DNA of 64,000 bases from Malurus cyaneus samueli (lineage: Eukaryota > Chordata > Aves > Passeriformes > Maluridae). Shown here in pieces: positions 34,947 to 47,700 of this stretch (position 1 is its first letter; each line of letters opens with the position of its first letter). A program made the position numbers and the translations under genes. The notes below the pieces were generated by a model. That model worked only from the letters and a program-made list of their open reading frames with translations. It ran no database searches and was not told the DNA's origin. The DNA is taken from assembly GCA_009741485.1 (NCBI GenBank), contig CM019216.1:29095741-29159740 (forward strand), read 5' to 3'.

Positions 34947-37900
34947 ACTTTCTTCATTTCTCTCATGTAATTTAGCCACAAAGGATCTATAATTCAGATT
35001 TGTCCCTTCTCACTCTTTCCACATTAAGAATTTGCCTTTTATAATGTAACTGTGGCCACATGGCCTCCCTGTTACTTTAAGAGGGATGAAGTTTACACCA
35101 GAAAAAACTGATTTGCGAAGAAAATAGGGGCACAAGGCTCTACGAGACAACGTAGCACAGTGATGAAATGCAATGCCATGATGAAATGATTACTGGAGTT
35201 TTTCCTAAAAATATTAAATACTTTGAATGTTACAAACACCAGGGTAGCATTGAACCAAGCAGGTATCATTTAGTGTTGTAGGTGCAGTTGATTTCAGCTG
35301 AGAATCTCCCAGTGCCTTCAGATAGGATGTCAATACATACTCCAGCATCTACCATGTGAGCTACTTTGATTTTGGCCTTTTACATATGTAATGAAAATAA
35401 GTATTTTGAAAATACACCGCTGTATTTACAGCATCTGTTTAGAGATCATGATGTTCTGTTAAATAGTTTCAGCACAGAGAAGCTGGACTACCTGAGACAC
35501 CTGTGACCTGGGAATCAAGGGAGGAATTGGAATGACCTTGAGAGTAATTGCAGTTCTAAGGGCAAGATGCAGGCATCTAGCTCCCCGAGAATTAACAGAA
35601 AGCAGTAAGCACCTCTACATTATTTTGTGTGGTTTTGGCAAAATATCTACCATAATTACCATTGAGAGCATAAATACCCCTTCTGAAAATGTGTGGCTCA
35701 TGCTTTTTGGGATTTTGGGAGCTAAACTGAATCAACAGAACAATTCAAAAGATGGTTTTGTGGAAGCTCACAAAAGCATTCACCATTCCGTTATAGTAGT
35801 TGATTTGAAAAGAACATTTTCATACCCTTGCAATGAATTTCCCACGTCCTGCTGTGAATGCCATTCCTTTGAGAAAGGAGCCCTCCAGCCCCTATCATTG
35901 GAATCAAATATTCAAGAAATGGGGGGAAGTAGAGGCGTCAGTGGATGGCAGCTCGCTTAACACAACTGCTAGATGAAAAGCAAATGTATTAAGAGCTCTG
36001 ACGTCAAATGACAGGCATCTTTCCAAGAGAAATTTTGTCAGAACTTCATATAAATCAAAAGACAGATTGCAAAGCTTTTTATTGGCAATTGCACTTGTTC
36101 GTGAAGTAAGATAAATTAATAGGGAGCAGAAAGGTAAGCCAAAAGGCATCTTCATTTTGCAGACCTTGCCTTGCAGCTCTGGAATTTCCTAAACTGACAA
36201 GTATTAAGAAAACCCAGAGATGGTAAGTTCACATCCACGATTAATTGCAAAGGAAAATAAATTGCAGTCAGAAGAAGGGTTTGCTAGCAGGATATTTAGA
36301 TGGAATTCAAGACAGAGAAAAGCAATGGAGAAAGGTTTTAAGTAGAATTTTAGCCAGATTTGATCTTCTAGTAATTGTCACAGCCAGGACCTTAAAACCA
36401 ACTAAATGTAGAGTTGTTCTAGACTACTTGTGTCTTTGGATGTCTTAGTCTGAGTTTTATGGTAGCACATAGTTCAGCCAGGAATTCAAATTGTGATCTT
36501 GGTTCAAAAACTCCCAGGAGACTCTTCCAGACTGTTGCTGCTATGACAGTTGGAAAACAGACAAACGTTTCAGTAACAACAGTCCAAGGGACAGTCTGTC
36601 CTCAAAATCACTGCTGCCAATGCAACCTCATTTGCCCAAGCCCAGATTGCTTCTCCCAGAGAGATATAACAGAACTCAGAGACAGCAGATAAACACTATG
36701 CTCTATACATCAAAGATTATCTTGAAGTTCACAGGGTTTATTGCTTTTTGAATATCTACTCAGGCCTGACAGTTTTAAAATACTGAAAAAATATTTTTCC
36801 ATAGTACACTGAATGAACATTCTCAAGTCCACTTCTTTTTCCATTCAAGATGATATCAGTAAACAAAATCTAGTCAAGAATTTGTAGACAAAAGAGCGAT
36901 TTATCACTCCAAAGAGTGATTTATCTTTTCTTCACAGAGACATCCACTCAAGGTACCTGCGTCTCTCCTTTGGTTAAAGAAATCTACAGGCAAAACCTGA
37001 ATTTAAGTAATGAAATTCAGGTCTGAGGTGCATTTTTTCACTATGCCTGAAGGTGCTGGTGTGAAAAGATCATAACACTGCCTTGATGCTCACATGTCTT
37101 GCATATATCTGTGTTTCCACATTTGAGCTGTCTGTCTCTTTGTTGGTTCTGTCAGGTTCTGTGAAAGGACTTAGTTTTCTTCATCTATTCTGAACAAACA
37201 GAAGCAATTGCATTAAAATTTTACCTTTACCTAATGTTCCCAGGTGTTTTGTTTTCATTCTAAATTTCTTATTTTTTAAAAAAAAATTAAGCCTCAAATT
37301 TGGAAAAATGCATAATGCTTGTAATTAAAAATTGCCACTGTTATGAGATCCTTGCTCTTTAGGAAAACCTTAAACACAGCAACTAAATCCTGCGTATGGA
37401 CAAATAAACCATTAGTCTTATCCAGACAATGAATGTTTATGCAAAAATCCCAAAAGTAAGGTGAAGTAAAACTTTATATAACCATTCAATAAATATTTTA
37501 TGAGCTAGAAGTTATCTTTTTTATTACCATTATATTTGTTATTATTTTTATGAGCAATAAATCTGTGTTAGAGTTAACTTCTCAAAGAAGGTTGCCTCAG
37601 TTGAGAAAATTATGATTGATTTAATATAATTTTAAATAATAAATTTTCTGGATGGACTCTGTAAAAATCTCTGGTGTTTTAAAACAGTATTTAAACCAGA
37701 AAAAATATTATGAAATATTTCAGAATATGCATCTTTCTTACTGCAAGGGAATATGGCATAGGTATATCCTAACATTGGACACTTTCAGCAGGAAGAATAC
37801 TATACTTTAGGTGCTTGATATAAAGATATAATTAGGAAAAAAGAAAAAAAGCACTGTGGTCAACCACCCAGGCACCAAAACAAGGTGTTTGCTACTAAAT

Positions 37901-40027
37901 AATCTTTGCATCCATGGCATGCTTCTTGTATGAGCTCATTTGGAGTCCTTGATATAGATATGAAAACTTCCTAGGTTCTACCAAGCTTTCCAGCAACATG
38001 AGAAATTGGAATAAATGACACTGATTTAGTTGGGCCAGCAATACAAGACTTGACTCACTCAATGGTGTAGTTTTTGGAATTGCTTTTTGAGGAATGATGA
38101 AGTTTACAGTATCAGCATCTGAACTATGGTCGAGGACCCTTGCTGAGAGGAACAGGCAATTCGTATTTTTTGGAACTCTTCCCTGGAGCATTTGCATTCT
38201 TCACAGTTTCTTTGGCATTTTTACATTAGTTGTAAAACATGTTCACCACATATATTTGCTAGCTTTGTACATTTTAACTTTAGCACCTTTGATTTTAATC
38301 AGGTCCGGGAATATAAAACATGTTTTTTGGTTTTCTGGTGCAGACAATTTCCACCAGGAAAGGTCAGATATTTCTAGCCAACCACAAAGCTCCTGTGTGA
38401 CAGTGCTGTGACAAAGGGAACTACTGGGAACAAAGCTTTGGTTTGGATGGTGTGCTGGGTGATGAGGGAGATTTAGTCTCCAGGACGTAGGATGTAGGTC
38501 GATTAATTCCTCTGTATTCCTGTTTGTTTCATATTAAGCACTTGGAGAACAGAGATACAGCTGTTCAAAAAATAAAAAAAATAAAAACAAAAGAGAGAGA
38601 GAAGCAGATCAAGGAAAAGGCAGTAGAGCTTTCTCCATAATGGAGACCTCTCTATCAAACCCAGCAATATGAAAGTGAATGATTAGTGAAGTGCAGCAAT
38701 GCAGAAATGAAGCTCTTCTCTATGGTTTGCATATACACTTCTCCTGTTTTAAAATTTCCTTCATCTTCCCAAGCCTCTATATAGCCATGTGGCAAAACTA
38801 ATACTTATTATCTGGAGAGTTAATGGTGTTGCTAAGCCTCTAGAGGGAACAGAATGCCACAGGATACTTACACATTTGCATACTTACTTACACATTTGAA
38901 TTGTCTTCAGAGGTGTTTAAATTGACATGGCAATGCAGACTCCATGTCTTGGCTATTCAAATCCAGAATATGCTGAAATGCATCATGATTTCTGTCCAGC
39001 CTGCTCAGCATCATGCAAAGGGGCATACACAGGAGCTGAGGAGCCACAGCAGAGAAAAGGAATAGACTAATTTTCCTTGGGGCTAGATATCAATTTCTAG
39101 ATATGAACTGTTTTCCAGACTTCCAGACATCAAGTACAGCCGTGCTGACATACCTATTTCCATTTGAGGCAACAGCCTCAGTAGCCCACACTCTCCTGAG
39201 ATTTACCAAAAGCACAGTTAATGTTCCAATTTTGCAGATTGGGAAGTGAGGTAAAGAACTAAGGCTGTTCTATAAATCCTTCAGGTATTAACTTTCCACT
39301 GTCATGCACAAGCAAAATTGTCAGATTATTACATCCTAACTACAGTGCCTTGTTCTAGTCCCCATTTCTTTTTTTTTTTCCTGTAGCATGTTTTCTCAGG
39401 CATGAGAGATTGGTCTCAGCCCTTTTGTGGCCATTAACTTTGAATTAGGTTTATGAATGCAAAGAAGCTGTCTGAAACCTTTCAAAACTTACAGAAAGTT
39501 CTGCTCTGAGTTGAACACCTTGAAGCTGTGGTGCAAATACAGCTTTCTACTGTGATCAATGCAGTTAATTTTGAAGCTGTTTGTGTCATTAGTTGGATGT
39601 GAAAGAGCATACTTTACCAATGCTCACAAAAATAGATTTTCACATTCACCACCGCAATGCAACCAACATGCTTCAGTGTTTTATCGTATTTAGCTATTGT
39701 ACATACTCACTCCATACTGAATTCATTCTCCTATCACCTGGAATCTAATTTTTTTTTTGACAGACAAGGAGTAAATGCTGCTGGAACATAAAATGATTAG
39801 AAAAACTAATTCAGACCAGGTGAAGTAGGAGAAAAACAAAGTAATTCGGCCACTGCTTCATAATGAAAGCCTAGCTCATTGAGAGGAGTTAAGAAAGATA
39901 GGAGGGTCAAGCAGAAGGTAATATTCTTATCTTGGAAGTAGTGTCAGCTCTATAACCACCCAGAAGAAAATTTCTGCACTGAAGATCCATCACTGTGTAG
40001 AACATCTGCATGTAAGAAACTGCAGAC
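34947..40027. other. AT-rich non-coding stretch, 5 kb
   Basis: No gene, RNA or classified mobile element. Small local duplications occur: a 20-bp step with GATTTATC at 36898 and 36918, and TACTTACACATTTG twice near 38867-38898. T runs lie near 39368 and 39752. Open frames (35532-35960, 37895-38411) are featureless. Confidence 0.5.
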
Positions 40028-40085
40028 TGGACTAGAGACTTCCCAAGGTCCTTTTCTGTCTGAATTATCCTACAATCCTTCATCC
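40028..40085 (+). mobile_element. CR1-type 3' tail fragment
   Basis: The short stretch CTGCAGACTGGACTAGAGACTTCCCAAGGTCC, then TTTTCTGTCTGAATTATCCTACAATCCTTC, follows the CR1 3' end ('gactggactagatgac...aggtccctt...attctatgattc'). The element body is not recognisable upstream, so it could be a CR1 stub or the tail of a SINE. Confidence 0.5.
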
Positions 40086-40169
40086 TAGTAATTAAGTAAA
40101 TTAAAAGGAGAAGCATAAAGGAAATGTGATCATCTGGCAGTTATGCTGGTGTGACTCACCCCATGAATG

Positions 40170-40245
40170 CACGCAGTGATAACTCCCGTTCCCACTGACG
40201 TCACTGGGAGTCCTGCTTTTGGGTTGATTTCCAGCAGTCTTACTC
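40170..40245. repeat. Ancient amniote repeat fragment containing a perfect CRE
   Basis: ACTCCCGTTCCCACTGACGTCACTGGGAGT is an imperfect inverted repeat (ACTCCC paired with GGGAGT) with TGACGTCA at 40196-40203, the full cAMP-response element palindrome. The surrounding words (GGGAGTCCTGC, CCAGCAGTCTTACTCGG) resemble a short, very common sauropsid repeat containing 'attgacttcaatgggag', which I know only from memory. The CRE may be a mutational by-product of that repeat. Confidence 0.35.
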
Positions 40246-43200
40246 GGCATGAAAATGAGGAAATGAAAAATTTTGACTCCTGAAAAATGTAGAAATGGAA
40301 AAAAATGTGGCACAGCAGATTAAGTAGTGATAAAATAAATTCAGTCCAAAATACCTTTATAGTCCAACAAAGACCTTTTACATTATTACAAAATGTAATA
40401 TTATTTCCCAAATTAAGGAATATAATTAAAACATTTAACTCAATTAACAACAGCTTTGTCTTTGCTGAATGTTGTCTTCTCTTTTTTTGACCTGTATCTC
40501 TGAAGAATCAGAGAGTCTACCTTTGGAAGAAATATTGAAATCTTATAACAGAAATGGTGGGTTGATACCAAATACTCTGTTGCATATTCTTGCTACATCT
40601 TTTTAATGCAAATGAAATTAAATCACCCATTTCATGTTTTCCTCTTTTGAATGGCTTTAGGGTTAGAGAGATTTTTAAGACCAGTTTGGCTATAGTACTT
40701 CCAGGTTGTTCTTAGGTATGCTGCAAGGGCTTTGAAACTATTTGTTCCTTTATTCTTGGTCTAAATGTTGCAATCTTATGATGAACTTTGAAATGTGGGT
40801 ATAAACATTGCATACCAATGCCCAAATCCTTCCTTTCCCTTATATGGTTCGTTACATCTTGCACTGCATAGAAGATTTCAGAAATCAGATTTTTTTTTTC
40901 CTCATCGATTTATACAGTATAGTCCATAAGCTCTCTATGCAGAGAGAGCTGGAAGTGGCAACACTGCCAAATGTTCCTTTGAAATTACACATCATATTCT
41001 ACCCCCAGAGTGTGATCAAATTTAAGAGGAAATGGGGCTTTTATCCCTACTGCATGCCATTGGCTGGCAATTGCCAGGGCCATCCTTTGCCAGCGTAGAA
41101 ATAGGAGCAGCAGAATAAAGACAGTGCCACAGGCCTGCTCCTTCATGCCTGGGTATAAATATGTGGTCATCTGCAAGTGTCTCGTGGTATGTCCTGGGAA
41201 GCCTGTGCTCTCAACACCTGTAAGCAGTCAAATACCACTGTATTAAAGGATTTCTTTTCAATAATGTATGTGTCATATTATTTATGATGTAGAAATTAGA
41301 TTTAAATACGCCCTAAGATTTATGAATAGCTGTTAAAGCAAGAATGTTGCTGAGGTGTTTTTTATGACTGTAACGCTCACTGTCCACATATTAAAGAAGA
41401 TAACTACAATAAAAAGATACAATGAAGAATTTATTTCTCAAGGTGCAGCAGTTCATTGTGGTTTCCATTTCTGCTCCCAGAAATACTTGAGACTCACAAA
41501 TGTTCCATTCCTGGCATTTGCAAAGATAATCTACTTCAGAAAAAGTCAGCATGGTTTTTCAGCATGTCTTGTGCTCTGGCACAAAGAATACACTTTCCTA
41601 CTGCAAGGATTTCCAGTTTTAAGAATACAAGGAATTCTGTGGTTCTGACAAAATTATTATGTTTGCAACAGTGCATTCGTCCCAGAGAGATTAACAGCAT
41701 GTGAGCTCTGTAAAATGGAATTCTCTGAGTTTTGTGATCAGATACAAAATCTTTTGCCTTTCAAACTCCCTGGTAAAAGCTTCTCATTTTTTTTCCCAGA
41801 AAGATGATTCCAATTACACCAAGATGCCTATGGATACCTTACGTAAGATCCATTTAGGATAAACTGCCTCGTCTTTGAGGAGCACTGAATGCTGGAAGCT
41901 TTACAAGCTCTGCATTTGACAGCCCTGCCATTGTTTGAAAGTTGCTTTAACAGCTCTCACTTCAGAGGAATACTTTAAGTATGAAATTGCACATCTGGAC
42001 AGAGTCAGAACACCTGGAAAATACTTCCAAACAGCTGAATCAAATTTGAAGATTTTTTGATAGACAGTGTGCAAATGAAATCTGAAATATTACTTATTTC
42101 ATCCATGTCACAAAAAATGTAAAGCTCACCTTAGTTTAGCCATGATGACCAAGACAAACCTTTTTCCTGCTGCAGTTCTTGCTGGAGACATTTTTGTTCC
42201 TACTTGGAGCTTTTTTTTTTTTTTTTTTAATTATTCTTTTTAGCTGGCATACTTCTTTATGTCCAATTGTCCTACTTTCCTAAAGATTGAAAGTAGTCAT
42301 TCCCTTATGAAAGCTCCTTCTCAAGCTTTTTCTTTCCAGAATATCTGTAGCCATCTTGAGCCTATTGGAGTAAACTAATTTTATACATGGTCTTTGGATA
42401 AGAAACAACAACCAAAATAAAATAGATCTCTTTTTGGAAAATGATGTTATAAAAAGGCTGAAGAATAAAGTAGCGGTACTGTGATCATACTGAAGGCCAG
42501 ATTTTCCTTTGCTGCTCGACTGTTCTATCACTGAATGCAAACAGCAGAGTTGGATGCCCAAGTACTTTCCACAAAGAACATATGCATTTTTAAGTACATT
42601 TGAAAGAAACAGTATATGCTGGCTCAAAGAAAGCACAGTACTGCCAGCATTCTTTTTCCTCTGAGGCAAGTCATGTTCCTGGAAGCAGAGAAGTGTCAAT
42701 TTAGCAAAGGTCACTATCATGCACATTTTTGATGCCTCCAGTGATATTCTTGCTCACCACCAGTTAAGATATAAGTGTTCATCATCAAAAAAATCTAAAA
42801 GATGAGTCTTAGTACAAAGTCACAAAATTAAGAAAGACCTTGGCCTGAAAAATATTTCTGCTTTTATGCTTTATCCAAAGAATATGAATGTGCTAAACCT
42901 ATCAAAGTTAAATACATTTCAACCAAATATTTGTTTTGCACTTAAATTTAATTTCTCATATTTATTACACTATTATTTACAATTTCTTTTAAACATTCCC
43001 AGATAATAACATATTTAATACTCTTCATCATTCTGTGAGTAATTATTCTTTTTCCTGATATTTCTGTTTTTCATTTGTTTCACTTTCCCTGATGTACACA
43101 TGGCCAAAATAGTCAAACCACTTTCCTAAAGTCTGCTAAGCATTCAGTGACATGAGAATATTTAGGCAATTCTGTGTGATCTTTAAAATTTTCAGTGTTT

Positions 43201-43374
43201 ACTTTCTTTGGATATTGACTTGGAAATGTCATAGGCAGGAGTTAATCATTATCCAGAATAAATAAAAAATAGACAGCCTTCAAAATCTAGAAAATTGGTT
43301 GTATGGGGTCTTCCATTCTTGTGTCTCAACTGCAGCAAGAAGCATTTCAACCTTCACAATTCCTGGTAAAAGTT
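40246..43374. other. AT-rich non-coding stretch
   Basis: No gene or classified repeat. An 18-nt T run lies at 42211-42228. The 148-codon minus frame at 42280-42726 has hydrophobic stretches but no motif or splice context and is not called. Confidence 0.5.
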
Positions 43375-43780
43375 TGTTTCAGTTACTCTTTAAGAGTTCC
43401 ACCACTGCAGGCACTCCCCAGTTTCCCAGCCTCTCCAGGTTGTACTTTTACTCCCATGGTAAGAAAATATCCTAATATTTAAATTTATTGTCCCCATTGC
43501 GTGTTTCTCATCCACCAGGCAAATTTATACATACAAATAGGCTTTTCAGAAATGTTCTCTATTTATAAAATTGTCATGAAATTCTTCCTTCTCTCCTTTA
43601 TCTTTCACGCCTAGCAAGTCAACTTCTCCAGCTATTCTTCCCTTTATTTTGTCTATGCTGTTTCTAGTTTGCCTACACTGATGTACCCTGAAAGACCTAC
43701 TAAAAACTAGATATAGCTGAGGCCTTACTAATGGTATAAAGCAGAAATTTATTTCATATCTCTTGAAAATGGTGTTATAA
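43375..43780 (-). mobile_element. Very old CR1/L3-type LINE fragment, reverse orientation
   Basis: Reverse-complement CR1/L3 wording can be followed with many changes. It starts CCAGCCTCTCCAGGTTGTAC, then GGTAAGAAAATATCCTAATATTTAAATTTAT (family: 'agaaagtttttcctaatatctaacctaaat') and AACTTCTCCAGCTATTC. After that come TCTAGTTTGCC(TACACTG) and AACTAGATATAGCTGAGGCCTTACTAATGG (family: 'actggatacagtactccagatgaggcctcaccaatg'). This is the oldest class of LINE here and fully decayed. Confidence 0.55.
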
Positions 43781-44737
43781 AATATCCTAGAACATTCTTA
43801 TCTGACATAGTTCATTCATGTCCAGATTGAGATCTATTCCAGCTGTCAAATTTGTTGAAGAACAGCTACTTAAGTAATTGTTCCCCTGTCATATTAGTAA
43901 TTTTTTTGCCTAAGTTATTGCCTTGCACTTTGGATAGAGAATTTTATCCCTGATAAATCTCATTCTGTTATTTTAGACTCCTCATTTCGCCTTTCCTTTC
44001 CAAGGGCATGTGTGAGACTGAAGCAAGTATGACTCGGAGTTTTTATTGAAAGAGTGACTTCTAGGACTCCAAGACCTCAAGGACTGAAACATTTATTACG
44101 AACTTACACTTAATTAGATTTTAGCTTATCCAAAAGTGACAGAGTAATAACTTGCTCCAATTTATGTCTTTTTGTCTATAGTTAAGAGCAGTGCCCTACT
44201 CTCAGAGCTGGATGTTGCCCTTCTAAACTTTGCCATTGATTTCTCTATAATAAATTACTGTTGTGAGCTGTCTGAATGATTATGCTTATGTTCTGTTTAT
44301 AGTATAAATCTGGGCCAAACTTTTGTTTAGTAGAGTGTCTCATCTCGGGGCCTTGGCACCCAGATCTCTGGCTTCCACTAACCATTTTTTTGTTGTCTAA
44401 CTGAGAGAATTATGATAGATGGGGAAAATTGCTAGAAATTAACAGGAAAAAAATTATAATTTGCCCCAAAATATTTTATTTCAGATACATTTCAATGTTC
44501 AGCTAAAAGAAAAAGTGAGGAGGCACCCTTTGCATAATTTTAATAAAGTATTTTCATATTTCACTACTACACTCTTAATTTTTCCAAGATTACCCAATTG
44601 TTCTGTTATGGGAAATACCCAGACAAAACACTGTCTATGAAAGACAAGCCTGTCTTCAGATGATCTTCTCCTCCAATTTAAATTCAGTTCCTCCCCTTGG
44701 TTTCTTTGGACTAAACACTTATACCAGCCTGAATATT

Positions 44738-44739
<2 letters not shown>
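43781..44739. other. AT-rich non-coding stretch
   Basis: No gene or classified repeat seen. Confidence 0.5.
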
Positions 44740-44772
<33 letters not shown>

Positions 44773-44783
44773 TTTTTTTTTTT
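44740..44783. repeat. T homopolymer, T32-G-T11
   Basis: Thirty-two T, one G (44772), then eleven T, immediately followed by GGAGGAGAGGG. It resembles a reverse-oriented poly(A) tail. The sequence to its right (44784-45120) would then be a reverse-strand retrocopy 3' end, but I see no AATAAA near the junction and no known gene. Confidence 0.9.
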
Positions 44784-47700
44784 GGAGGAGAGGGTTCACC
44801 TTTAGGACAAATCCTGAGAGAAGTAACTCTCAATTCCCACAGCTGCCAGAAGAGACCAGAACAATTTTTGGTCAGCAAACGGTGTGCTAGAGGTCTGATA
44901 AGTGCTCAGGTTCTCAGCTTTCAACCTCTGTCTGTCCCTTGCTTGCCCTTATCTTTGGGTAATCATTGAGATGCAAAGCTTACAGTGGAATGAGGACACC
45001 TCATGGAGCAGAGCTGGAATAAGCAAGGAAATCTTTGGGGTCAGGTCCAATTTTGGATGACAGCACCATACATCTTGCTAGTACAGGGGTTTTATAGCAT
45101 ATTAGGAGGAAGAGCTGCAGTTATTTTCTCCCACACATCTGAGCATGTCCAACAGATTTGAACTATTTAGCTCAAGCATCTTCCTCAGAAAAGGATGGCT
45201 AGAGGACTGTAAGCTGGTTGAGTCCCATGACTAAGACCATATAGAAGAAACGCTGGGGTGTTCAAAGAATACTTGAGCTTTGTGAACAAGTTCTTATGAG
45301 TTCGGTTATGAAGCTGTTCTCATTCTATTGCATCTGGAAAAAGAAATTTGAGGGAAATATTATGGATGGAAGCCTTAAATAAGGCTAAATTTCAAAGATA
45401 ACAACAGCTATTTAAAAAGACTTGGCTTCTTAAATGGTCCTCTTCCATAAGAATAGTATCTATGATTTCTTGCTGGATCTTGGGAAATTATGGGAGAGTG
45501 GACAAAAAATTCCATAAGAAAATAATTATTTTCCCCAGCTTTTTTTAAAAAGTGCACACAAACGCAGAACGTATATTCATGAATTGTAAAAAACAATATG
45601 TTGATCATGCTTATATTTCTTTGTTCTGGTTTTATTATTTGTTCACAAAATAAATATGCCTGCATAGACCTCCAAGTAAATCTAGAATTTAAGCTAACAT
45701 ACTTTATATTCCCTTTGCTGTTAAATACTTAAGATACTACAAGAAAGACCAAATAAATCAGTTACAAGCAGACAATCTTGCTTCCAGATTGTTACAAGGA
45801 TCAGCAAAGAGAACTGAAAAACCATATGGCCATAGGGCAACTCCAACAAAAGTTAGTCTGTGTGCTATGTGTTTATGTGAAATTCGTCAGGAAGGGGATG
45901 CAGAGGAGATAGCAGCCACTGCCCTGTCCTAGCTAGACTGAACCACACACAAAACCTCACTTCCAGTTTTCCTAGCAGAATCCAATATCTCATGTTCTCC
46001 CGAACGAAAGACATCAATAAAGGGCCTCATCTGCAGCTGGTAAAACCATTCCTTTCACCAAACAATAAGCAAGAGTGCAGCAGTTTCTCTTTCTAAATGG
46101 AACATATTAGCCTTTTCCAGAAAACACAAATACTTTGTGAGATTCATAATGTGATAATTTTTTTTTCGGTATGAAAGACCAATCTGTGAAACAAATGTGT
46201 TCTGTTTATTTTACCAAAAATTAACTGAGATTCCAAAGAAGAAACAGCAGAAACAAAATCTCAGCTTTAGGGAAAGGGGAGGGGGAAGAGACTTCCCATA
46301 TTCCTCTCTTTTGCTCTGGTGTGAGGCAAACAATCAGCTGATATTGCTAAGTGCTAAACAGCAGAAAATATGTGAACAGGTTGGCAAAGAAGTTGGGAGT
46401 GTCCTGGAGAAGTTTTCAATGAGTCCACATGATGTTGACCCCATCACAGGAATGAATTTGTAAAGGAGGAACCATATCAAAGGGAAAACTACATGTACAG
46501 CTGATGCTGCCTGAGCCTAGAGAAGAGCCAAGATGAAATTTTGTATGGTTTGTTTATCTCCTCTCATCAGGGGTTACAAGCCTCGAACATTTGAAAAGAA
46601 ACTTTCCACTGTGGCAGGGATGTTAGGGGCCATTCCATGTGTGTGTGGCTTTTCAGCATACTCTCCTCGCATCTATTTCAGAATAACCTTTTGTTCATGT
46701 ACACAAAACACTCTACTTTGTGCTGGTAAAATGGGAGTTGTTCCTAATTGCACAGGAGGGGGAGCAAAACCAGAGAACAAAGTATAAAATTCTGATTTTC
46801 ATTCCAAGCACATTGGACCAGCTACTGGGAGTGCTCATAAACTGGCGTGAGATTAAATTCCTGCAAACAGCTTATGTACTTCCTATATGTTTCAAGGCCT
46901 GTGAAGGAAAGTTATTAATGCAGGTCTTTCCATTCAGTACAAGACCTTTTGAGAATTCCTCTTTCTATATGGCCAATTTAATATGCTTTTACTCATTAAA
47001 AGGTTGGAAATTTCTATTTCTTGCCAGACAAAACTTTTGGAGAAGGTACTGGAAATTAGTTTGGAAGGTATTTTGTGGCCTGGAAATAACTACAGATGCT
47101 AATTGCCAGGTATATATATATATTTCTTTTTTTTTTAAAGTAAAATGGGAAGAAAAAACCTACCTCAAAACTATTCAGGATTTATTTATAAAAAGAACAG
47201 TTCTTTGAGGAGGTTATTTACATCTTTCTTTAGGCATGTAGAAGACAGAAGCTCAAGTAAAGAGACGGGGCTCCATCTGTAGTCAACATAATGAGATATA
47301 CCTCTTCAAAGATGACTGCTGGAGTCAATTATAGGCCAACTTTGCTCTGATTTGTCCTCCTCAGGCATCATTCTTTCTCTCTTGACAATGGGGACAGTAG
47401 TTTCTTCCCCACCTATGCTGGACTCCAGCAAAATCCAGTGTTATCCTGAACAGAACAACTGCTGTATGACAACCATGAGATACCTTACAGAAATGTCTAC
47501 ATTAAGCATAAACAGACACCTGATATTTCCATCTGTTTCTTGTCCTCCAAGACTGTGCCATTCACCATATGGAGAGACCCTTTAAGCAAACTAGGGAAGA
47601 ATCAAACATGTCCCATACTTTGTTTCTTCTCTAAAAATTTGTGTATTTGAAAAACAAATCTGCTTCATACGGTTTCCAGATATTTTCTGATTCAGGTTAT

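Noticed and set aside
40196..40203. CRE as evidence for a promoter
   Set aside because: No TATA box, CpG island or coding exon lies nearby; listed only as a motif inside a likely old repeat.
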